A stretch of 64,000 nucleotides of DNA, from contig CM042145.1 in the NCBI GenBank assembly GCA_023376005.1, positions 18,600,204 to 18,664,203 on the forward strand. Reading direction: 5' to 3'. Both the position numbers and the translations under genes were made by a program. Below the pieces are notes generated by a model. That model saw only the letters and a list, made by a program, of their open reading frames with translations, did not search any database and was not told where the DNA came from. Shown piece by piece: positions 56,511 to 64,000 of this stretch. Source of the DNA: Doryteuthis pealeii. Lineage: Eukaryota > Mollusca > Cephalopoda > Myopsida > Loliginidae. Position 1 is the first letter of the stretch. The number at the start of each line of letters is the position of its first letter.

Positions 56511-56843
56511 AAATTGATTGAGTGATTTTGACAGCATATCAATCCATAGGGTTATTTCATGCATAAGGGTTAGGGAATTGGATTCATTGTATGTTCCTAT
56601 TTACATTTTTTGTGTAGTTCTTTAAGAATTTGTTTTGCACATTTTTAAACAGATCAATTTGACCTGTTGATAGTATCTTAACAGGTCAGAGTAATGGCAG
56701 TGAAGGGGTACTCCACATTCTCCAGAACTGAAGCCTCACTGTTAGATACAGTTTAGTGTCATAACCAGGACACCCTTTTTTGGGGGGTGGAAGGTCTTAA
56801 TCCTCCTGCAGGGGGTTACAGTCAGTGTATTCTAAGCCAGAAA
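56511..56843 (+). repeat. Family R, subtype with cagtgtattctaagcc end
   Basis: 5' attgattgagtgattttgac, core gtggcagtgaaggggtactc-like block, ggacacccttttttgggggg, and 3' ggttacagtcagtgtattct-aagcc. Internally deleted in the gtactaccactccggg block. Confidence 0.75.
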
Positions 56844-56905
56844 TTGAATTATACTGTTTAAAAAAAGATTAGCCAATTATATTGGATATTTCAACATGCA
56901 CATTG

Positions 56906-57410
56906 TGTTACATAATTATTAGATCCCTAATACTTATATAAGGTAGTATAGAAACATAATGGCGATTAGTGCAGCTGATGGCCTTGAGAGTGAGTGACGG
57001 CGCTTGACCTCACTCTCACCTTGCCTTCCGGGGATAAATCGTGAGAACCGGAAGGCATAGAAGACCCTGTCTTCCGGTTTAAGGATAGTAAGTAAGTCTC
57101 AGTCAGTTAGCAGGTAGAAGCCGAGCCCGATAGGATGTAAGTCGATCTGCGCAGAAGTCTGGTGGGGATTTAACAATAAATAAGATCAAAAGTAAATCGA
57201 AGTCTTGTGTTTATTATCTAAAAACTAACAATGACACAGGGCTTCTGATAACGAGAATTCCCTAACAGAAAACCAGACCGAAGTCCCCAAGTCAACTCCA
57301 GACGCAAGATCTTAGAAGATGCCAGACCAAGTCAAGATGATAGAAATACCAAAGACGATCAGAATAGCAGCCGGCCAGAATAGAAAATACGACAAGAAGT
57401 AAGTGAAGTG
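56906..57410 (+). mobile_element. LTR plus leader of a retrotransposon
   Basis: Starts tgttacataatt like the element at 61542. It has U3-like GC-rich repeats (ccggaaggcatag, ccttccgggg), a caataaataag signal near 57170 and an LTR-like end aacaatgacaca at ~57239. A leader follows with a short start (MPDQVKMIEIPKTIRIAAGQ) that stops soon after. No gag or pol remains. Confidence 0.6.
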
Positions 57411-57540
57411 AAGAAGGGTATGCAACAATTGTACATCTTCTATGTGCAAATAAGGTGTAATTTTCTTCAAAATAAAAGTATCAAAATATTACTGTTACAC
57501 TGAATCCAATGCATAGATATTATAAACTTGAAGCTGTGAA

Positions 57541-58185
57541 AGTTGGGGATTCATTGTAGACTTATTGGATCAAGTCTCTAATAAGCACCCTCGCTCATCA
57601 AGCTAATGGAAGGTTCGCGTTTTAATTCATCACCGGTATGTTTAAAAAAAATTATTTTAAAAATTGAAATAGATCACTAAGTAGGCCTGAGCCTATTCTA
57701 ATAGTGACCACCCCAAGCGGAGATTTAAGAGGTTTGAATTCAGAGCGCTATGTGAAGTGTGGCTTCATCCAGGATTTGAACTCGGATGAGCGCCATAGTT
57801 CACATAGCACCAATACCCTTGGGAAAGGTATGAATCCAACTATTCTCCATCCAGCTATGGGTAAATAGTAGGGCAGACTGTGCTCTTTAACCTTGGTTAG
57901 GCAACCAGTCTAGGAGAAGGAAAACTCTGAATTCAAACCTCTTAAATCTCTGCTTGCGGTGGCCACTTTTTTTATTTAAGCCAAAGGATGTTGTTCAGAA
58001 ATAGTATCTTACAATTTGTAAAAATTTTTTTATAAGATACATTATAAATGCAAAAAATCGTATTGTTGTTTTGTTTACAAATGTTTGAAGTGGAACTTAT
58101 CAGTGACAAGTTAAAATGTGAACCTTTCATTAGTTTGATAAGCTAGGGTGCTTATTGGAGACTTGATCCGATTTATTCATTATTT
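57541..58185. repeat. ~645-bp imperfect inverted duplication
   Basis: ggatcaagtctctaataagc-accctcgctcatcaagctaatg (57568-57608) is mirrored by cattagtttgataagctagg-gtgcttattggagacttgatcc (58129-58170). The similarity extends to gcgttttaattcatcac / gtgacaagttaaaatgtg. The inverted pair of family B copies lies at the centre. Confidence 0.8.
57665..57970. mobile_element. Inverted pair of SINE family B (tail 2)
   Basis: 57665-57790 is a reverse copy with an internal deletion (gaattcagag joined to cgctatgtgaa). 57789-57970 is a plus copy lacking its head and ending in the start of tail 2 (gcttgcggtggccac). Confidence 0.75.
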
Positions 58186-58309
58186 TTGTAGTAATTGCAG
58201 ATTTTTACCAGCTCAACATCCAGTCCTCTCGATTTCTCAACTAAGCTTGGTGCCAGCTATGACAAGTGGTAGGTTTTTATTTATCAATATGGACTTCTCA
58301 GATGAAGTG

Positions 58310-58440
58310 CCTTCCAAGGTAAAAGAGCTCAACTTACCCTACTATTTACCCTTGCCTGTAGCTGGGAAGTAAAGTGGATTCATGTCTTTCCTAAGGGTGA
58401 ACATAAGCAGCATCGACTGAAACTTGAACTCTGTTTTTTC
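58310..58440 (-). mobile_element. SINE family B, strongly diverged
   Basis: ccttccaaggtaaaagagct, ctatttaccc-tagctgg, tggattcatgtctttcctaa-gggt resemble the B body in reverse. Confidence 0.4.
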
Positions 58441-58466
58441 TGATGCTGTTTTCTGCATGCTGATTG

Positions 58467-58575
58467 TTAACTAATTTGCATTATAATTGTGGTACTGACT
58501 AATTTGCATAGTAATTACAGTCCTGACTAATTTGCATAGTAATTGTGTTACTGACTAATTTGCATAGTAATTGTG
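58467..58575. repeat. 28-bp minisatellite with four octamer motifs
   Basis: Units actgactaatttgcatagta-attgtgtt. ATTTGCAT sits at 58474, 58502, 58530 and 58558, exactly 28 bases apart. Confidence 0.95.
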
Positions 58576-58734
58576 GAGCAACCATAGTTTTTGTATTTAA
58601 AAGTAGAGTTATATAAACTTCACACTTTGATGTTTATAATCAGTTTATTTTCAAGTAACTATTCTTAATACAAATAATTTGCACATAGTTATCTGGTATC
58701 AAGTATTCCTACCTAATAGTAATAATTTTCAAAC

Positions 58735-58872
58735 AGATCTATTTGACCCATAGATTGGACCCTAACAGGTACTACTACTCCAGAGTGGACCTGGGAGCAA
58801 TGGCAATGAAGGGGCACTCCATACTCTCCAGAATTGACTTCATCATGATCACCTACAGTCTCTGCTAGGAGG
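58735..58872 (+). repeat. Family R core fragment
   Basis: cctaacaggtactactactc-cagagtggacctgggagcaa, tggcaatgaaggggcactcc. Ends near ctgctaggagg. Confidence 0.7.
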
Positions 58873-58874
58873 TT

Positions 58875-59206
58875 TGTAGGGTTCAACATTAATCAGATCA
58901 GTATCAGATGCAGGTAAGATCAAAAGCTGGCTCCATAGATACAACTCAGAGCCCTTACCACCATTTTGCCGCTGCCCTCCGCTACCCTCCGCTACCTTGC
59001 CACTCAGTCCTGAACTTGACCATTCAGGCATAAGAATTTAGCTGTATATCGCCAGTCAACTCACAAACCCAGACTTTGACTTCGACATCCACACCTCTTT
59101 GTTATTGTACATGATTTTTGTCACTGTATGATTAATAAAGGTATTTTTGTATATAATCATTAATAAGCGTTTCGTACTTATTGCGATTATTGACCCATTG
59201 ACAGCA
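58875..59206 (+). mobile_element. Possible LTR with primer-binding site
   Basis: Begins tgtagggttcaac. aataaagg at ~59134 is in the polyadenylation position. It ends ccattgacagca, directly followed by ttggtgaatttggtcatc, which resembles the leader/PBS of Gypsy-type elements. No second LTR or pol is visible. Confidence 0.4.
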
Positions 59207-60148
59207 TTGGTGAATTTGGTCATCTTCAGACACAGCTCCAACTGAGAAAGCCTGAACCAGCTCTTCTTCAATCTTCCTGTGGATCAAACAAAACAACGTG
59301 GGCACAGGAAGTTCAAACGAGCAGGTTCATCAACCTATAAGTGGCCCGCACTTATAGGACGACATTTGGTCCTGTGACTGGCATGGGACTACATTTAGTA
59401 CCGTGACCAGCACAGTACCACATTTCCAGGACACCCCTTTTGGATGGGTCTTATCCCTATAGGATACTGTCAATGTAGTGTAAGCCTCACCAACAGTGCA
59501 AAATTTCATTTTATGTGACTTTAGCTTTAGAGTGAATTGTAAGAAAAAGTTTTTTTATATTACTTTTGGAAAATGGAAATTTTCAATAATAAAAAAAAAA
59601 AAAAAAAAGTTTTGTGTTTATGGTTGAGAAGATTCTCTTGAGACTCAGATTTGTAGGTTGTCAAAAACAGTATTGGTTATAAATATATTATGTAGAATAA
59701 TCAATAAAAGGGAAAATTGATGGGTAGATCAATTGGCAGATTACAAGTGTTTGAAGCTCAAGGGACCAAATCTGAACCCCAATTTAATTTGTTTCGTCCT
59801 TCATTCAATTTCATTTCATCATCTGAATACAAGGAAAAAGTATCAAAATTATTGAAGTAAGTCAGTTAGACAGTCAACAATTGGTTTTAGCAATGTGACT
59901 GGCCAAGCCTAACCATGAAGTTACTAGTTCTCCAATGAACCCACTATAACAGCTTAAATAATTAATGCCCCTACTGCCAGGAAGAGTCCATTAAGCTGAG
60001 GAGGTGTTTTACTGTTCCACTGTCCAATAGTTAACAATCTGTAACAGTCATTTCCAGACTGCAGGTTCAATCCTGGCTAAGGGTGAAAGTAACACAGAAT
60101 AACAATTAACAGTATTCTACAAAAATGACATAATTTTAATTTTTTATA
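59207..60148. other. No gene seen
   Basis: Possible LTR-element leader to ~59340, then unique-looking AT-rich sequence with a poly-A at 59590-59608. 60000-60100 may hold a decayed tRNA-like head (gcaggttcaatcctgg). Confidence 0.4.
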
Positions 60149-60398
60149 GGGCTGGTTTAGTTTAGCTGGTAGAGCTTCTACGCAGGAACCACAAGGTTCC
60201 GGGTTAGATACCAGCCCTTGCCAACCCAGTGGATGAGTTGCACAGGTTTGATCTGTGTGGTAAAGTGGAGAGCTAATGGTATGTGTGGCACTCTTAGGTG
60301 CAAAAACAATCTCCCTTATTTAGTGCTAATGAAAAGGGGATAGGTTCCCTCACCATCTGTCTGATATTGACAATAGACCACTCTGCCAACTTTACTTA
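60149..60398 (+). mobile_element. SINE family A, diverged
   Basis: Head ggtttagtttagctggtaga, B-box ggttccgggttagataccag, body and tail recognisable to ctctgccaactttactta. Confidence 0.85.
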
Positions 60399-60488
60399 CT
60401 TAGTATTTCCTACTTTAATTTTGTTAAACATCTGTGACAAAGTACAATAGTTTTAGATTAAGTCTTTATTGTCCCTGATATAAAAGCA

Positions 60489-60779
60489 GTGTTGCTGATA
60501 GCCTTTTGATTTAGTGCATCTTGGGATGCACATATTTGCTTTGAATGAGTCTTTGAATAAAGAAAATTTATGAGTCCCAACTAAAGCCAACTAACTCCTA
60601 CCTTGTAACCTAACCTGTGTAATTAATTTCTAAGAAACTATTGAAATGTATTTACAGCTAGCTTGAAATGGTGAGGGAAGAAAAAAGAAAAACACTGGGA
60701 TGCATGGATACAATTTTACTGCGTCCTTTTAAATTTTTGTGCCTCAGGGACACAGGGTGCATACCTATCAGCATCTCTG
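60489..60779 (+). mobile_element. M1 MITE
   Basis: gtgttgctgatagccttttg to acctatcagcatctctg, full length. Confidence 0.9.
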
Positions 60780-60957
60780 TATAATATATAGTTTTTAAAA
60801 AATTTATTCCCATATTTGCCTTTTTGCAGTTTGTAATAAATACAGGGTGATGCAAAAAATCACTTACCATTTAAAAAGTTACACAACTTTTGAATAAAAA
60901 ATGGTAAAGAAAATTTTCTTTTAATTCCATTTATTATGACTTTTGAAAATTACTCGG

Positions 60958-61140
60958 CACCATCCCTCCAGGTAGCAACTGTCCCTAGTCCAAAAGAACA
61001 AAAGTCGGGTTCATTTCTTAATGACTCAGGTTCTTCACAAGGAGGGGGAGGATGATGAGGTGCCAAGAATTTTTGTTTCTTCTTTTAACTGCATCTGTGT
61101 GTGAGATGGCCTCTGCCTAAAAATTTGACCTTGTGTCACC
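60958..61140 (+). mobile_element. SINE-like family C, diverged
   Basis: ggcaccatccctccaggtag-caactg, then 3' block aatttgaccttgtgtcac. Confidence 0.6.
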
Positions 61141-61354
61141 TTCTGCCAATGTATGTTTTATTTAACAGAGTGTAATGACAAACAATAACAACAATAGACT
61201 TTGGAAAGTTTTATTCTACTTAGAATAATTGGTACACTTACTGAGAGTTTATATAATCTAGTATTCGCTAGAGAGTTCTCCAAACGGGAGGTAATCATAA
61301 AGTAGGGGAGGTAACTCTCAATTAATTATTACACAGAGTTAGGTAAATACTGTT

Positions 61355-61505
61355 TGAGGCCAAGAACTTTGGTTCCAGCCCAGTCACAAGATGAAGAGCT
61401 TGGCTTCAGGGGGCTCTCCTCCCAAATGGCACCTGTCAAGTCACCTGAAAGGGCAAGGGTCATATTCATTGCCTGGTGTCTGAAACTTCCCTTTTAATAA
61501 AGTGT
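61355..61505 (+). mobile_element. SINE-like family C, diverged
   Basis: agggggctctcctcccaaat, ggcacctgtcaagtcacctg, ttcattgcctggtgtctgaa. 3' block absent. Confidence 0.5.
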
Positions 61506-61541
61506 GAAGCTGCACAATCATATTTCTTTTAATGTCCTTCA

Positions 61542-61990
61542 TGTTACATAATCTATGCATAGATTATTGTCAACCCCCTGTATTTCTGAATGATGGCTCC
61601 TATTCATATCACGGGCGGGACTTTCCATGGAATATTACAGAAAGCCCGCGAAATATGTGAAGTCACGTGGGACCTGGTTGGCTCTCAGTTTCAGCTTGGA
61701 CGTCAGGCAGATAAGGTCTTTCTGCCTTAGCTGAAGCTCACTGCACACGCGCGTTATGTTAGTTACATGAAATGTTTCGTTAAGTAAATAAAAGCTTACA
61801 TAAATAATATGGTTTTGTGGTTGATGAATGTCTTGGCAACAAGACGTATCTAGAAGAAGAAATGAATTAAGTGCGACCGACCACCAAGACTAGGTCCAGA
61901 TGCTGGAAGAAGAACGTAAGATACCAAAGATGAGCAGAAGAATAATAGAAAGAAAAGAAGAGTATACAACACTTCACATCTTGAACCCTT
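61542..61990 (+). mobile_element. LTR plus leader of a retrotransposon
   Basis: Starts tgttacataatctatgcata, as at 56906. It holds the polyadenylation-type aaataaaag (61788). A leader after ~61830 includes taagataccaaagatgagca-gaagaataata, similar to ataccaaagacgatcagaat at 57346. Same or sister family; no coding sequence. Confidence 0.6.
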
Positions 61991-62477
61991 GAAATGAATT
62001 TCCAGTTTAGAAAACCAATAAAAATTACAGTCTTGCAGTTTCGACAAAAACTGCTAACACCAGTCTAGAAATCATCACTCTTTTATTAGTTGCTTAACTG
62101 AATGCAGACATTCTTTTAAATTTAAAGTTAATCTTGATACTTTTTGATTACTTGGTATATATATATATATATATAGCTTGTCCACACAGAAATAAATTTT
62201 TATTAAGATCTTGGACTGAAATAGTAACAACAGACAATCAACCACCTTAAAAGGAAAATCTTTCCGAACATTATGTTAACATCACAAACGCACAAGAAAT
62301 ACACGGTAAATAAAGCAAGAATGAGGTTTATAACAGTTATTTATTTAGATGTCACTTCCAAGGCGATTTATCTGACGAGGGGGGTATATGATGCCTTGAA
62401 ACCGACGGTAATAATTTGCCTGTAATGTATAGAATATAATTAGTAAATAAATATATATATATATGGTTTAGCTTATA
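61991..62477. other. No gene seen
   Basis: TA runs at 62157-62176 and 62450-62464; unique-looking otherwise. Confidence 0.4.
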
Positions 62478-62722
62478 GGGGCCGATTTAACTCAGTCGGT
62501 AGAGTGTCAGGCTGAGAACCTCAAGGTTCTGTGGTTCGATACCGACCCTCGCCAACTCAGCATATAAGTATCACAGGGATCTGTGCGGTAAAATGAAGAG
62601 CTGATGGTAGGTGTGGCACTCCGCCTTAGATGCTAAAAACAATCTCCTTGGTTTAGTGAAAAGGGGATAGATTCCCATGTTGTCTGGCTGATATCGACTT
62701 AAAGGCCACCCTGTTGACTTAG
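62478..62722 (+). mobile_element. SINE family A
   Basis: Head gatttaactcagtcggtaga and B-box tctgtggttcgataccgacc, with complete body and tail. Confidence 0.9.
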
Positions 62723-62838
62723 TTATATATAAGATGACTTTTTTGTCATAGACTAAAAGATAAATAGATATTCATGAATAATAAAAGTACTCTTAAACCA
62801 GTAAATAGGGATATCACTTAATCGTTGCTAATTTAAGT

Positions 62839-62901
<63 letters not shown>

Positions 62902-62904
62902 TAC
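62839..62904. repeat. (CTT)n-(ATT)n tail
   Basis: Trinucleotide run at the 3' side of the adjoining minus-strand LINE module. Confidence 0.95.
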
Positions 62905-63173
62905 TCCTTTTGAGTTTTCACATCAGCATTAGCTGATGGTCTTTCACTGAAGTCTGAGTGACAGCAGGTCTCCAGGACTCTTCTGAGTATTCTGGCAGAT
63001 TGCAGCAGTGCAGTGTTCTGAATGGTTTCAACCCTTCCTCTGATTTCCAAACATTCCAGACCCTTTTCCAATCCTTTTGGGGCTGTTCCAAGTGCACCAA
63101 CTACAATTGGTATCACTTTCACTTCATATTCCATAACTTTTTCAGTTCTCTGGCAAGGTCCAGATATTTGTCC
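62905..63173 (-). pseudogene. LINE C-terminal module
   Basis: The minus strand reads VKVIPIVVGALGTAPKGLEK, GLECLEIRGRVETIQNTALL and QSARILRRVLET. The same ~270-base module, with the same 5' limit and trinucleotide tail, is found at 25830-26126. One frameshift precedes VKV. Confidence 0.85.
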
Positions 63174-63223
<50 letters not shown>

Positions 63224-63250
63224 TTCTTATTATTATTATTATTATTTTAT

Positions 63251-63270
<20 letters not shown>
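63174..63270. repeat. (CTT)n-(ATT)n microsatellite
   Basis: CTT steps to ~63222, then ATT. They lie at the truncated 5' edge of the LINE module. Confidence 0.95.
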
Positions 63271-63281
<11 letters not shown>

Positions 63282-63660
63282 TAGCCAGGTAATGCAGAGA
63301 CATGTTTAATAGTGGAAGAGCAAAATTGTGAATTAAGATAATTGAATGGATTAGCAGTAATTGTTAGATGTGAGACATACTCACATTTGGTTGATTAAGG
63401 ATATGTGAAGATTATACCATTAATTGATACCTGACATCTGATTAGCTGTATTAAGTTTATAGAAACACAGGTTGCTTGTAGAATGCATTTGTTGACCATG
63501 ACAATGAAAGAAAAAGGCAACTAATTAATTTTTAACATCATATTATTATTACACAATGAATTATCTATTATGGAATAATTTTGTACTTGCTCATTGATCC
63601 TCTTATTTTTATCCCGGATATGACCAATGACTTTTTTTTCTCTTTATGCAAAAACAATAT
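63271..63660. other. No gene seen
   Basis: AT-rich unique-looking sequence. Confidence 0.4.
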
Positions 63661-63945
63661 GGAGGCACATGGTTTAATGGTTATCATTGTTGTAAATGGA
63701 CTTGGTGACCTGAGTTCAAATCCTGGACAAGACTGTTTGCATTTCACATAGTGCTAATACCCTTGTGAAAATGTATGAAAATGTATTCTCCTTTCAGCTA
63801 TGGGTAAATAGACTGGGCTCTTCTTAACCTTGGTTTGGCAACTAGTCTAGGAGAAGGAAAACTCTGAATTCAAAGCTGTTAAACTATGCCTAAGAAATTG
63901 ACTTTGTGTCACATGCTCATGCTAAGGGGTTGGTTTATATATATA
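63661..63945 (+). mobile_element. SINE family B
   Basis: ggaggcacatggtttaatgg head, gagttcaaatcctggacaag B-box, body with a small deletion, and tail 1 ending aaggggttggtttatata. Confidence 0.85.
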
Positions 63946-64000
63946 TATATATACACACACCAGATGAGTTGGTGGTGGGAATGATTCTATGCAGGGCCTT

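Noticed and set aside
63022..63309. 95-codon plus-strand frame
   Set aside because: It is antisense to the LINE module and extends through CTT/ATT runs.

Overview
This window looks like repeat-dense, AT-rich nuclear DNA from an invertebrate animal. I lean towards a mollusc because of the mixture of short tRNA-derived repeats and non-LTR retrotransposons, but that is a weak inference and nothing in the window fixes the taxon. I find no host protein-coding gene, rRNA or functional tRNA that I can support. The open frames are short; most fall in microsatellites or in transposon remnants. The window is probably intergenic or a very long intron. A small GC-richer block at 9960-10206 could be a 5' exon. 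Coordinates were read by eye and element ends are approximate to a few bases. Family names (A, B, C, D, R, S, M1-M3) are local labels. | Short interspersed repeats carry most of the annotation. Family A is a SINE of about 250 bp with a clear tRNA-like head (10 copies). Family B is a tRNA-like SINE of about 290 bp with two alternative 3' tails. Family C shares one of those tails with B. Family D is a short tRNA-like head. A 5S-rRNA-derived repeat occurs three times on the minus strand. Family R is a dispersed repeat of about 350 bp with a conserved 5' end. Several copies are nested: A in 5S, a fold-back in 5S, C in B, an LTR in R, and A in a LINE. | LINE remains occur at 7.7-8.1, 8.6-9.1, 18.9, 19.5-19.9, 24.3-25.5, 25.8-26.8 and 62.9-63.2 kb. 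They include a reverse transcriptase palm in which the catalytic YADD reads YAND, cut up by three family A insertions, and a minus-strand remnant with three zinc fingers. LTR-like pieces lie near 6.9, 56.9, 58.9 and 61.5 kb. | DNA-transposon material includes a decayed P-element/THAP9-type transposase C-terminus at 39.2-40.0 kb. It lies between two inverted arms of about 830 bp (37.6-38.5 and 43.5-44.3 kb). There are three MITE families (M1; M2, mariner-like; M3, with TIRs of about 90 bp) and many single-copy fold-back elements. The 36.6-44.3 kb interval is the most unusual part, with a dense cluster of near-perfect palindromes nested inside larger inverted repeats. | Other tandem structures include a 28-bp repeat carrying four octamer motifs in phase (58.5 kb), a 43-bp repeat (54.5 kb) and a 287-bp duplication (8.1-8.65 kb).
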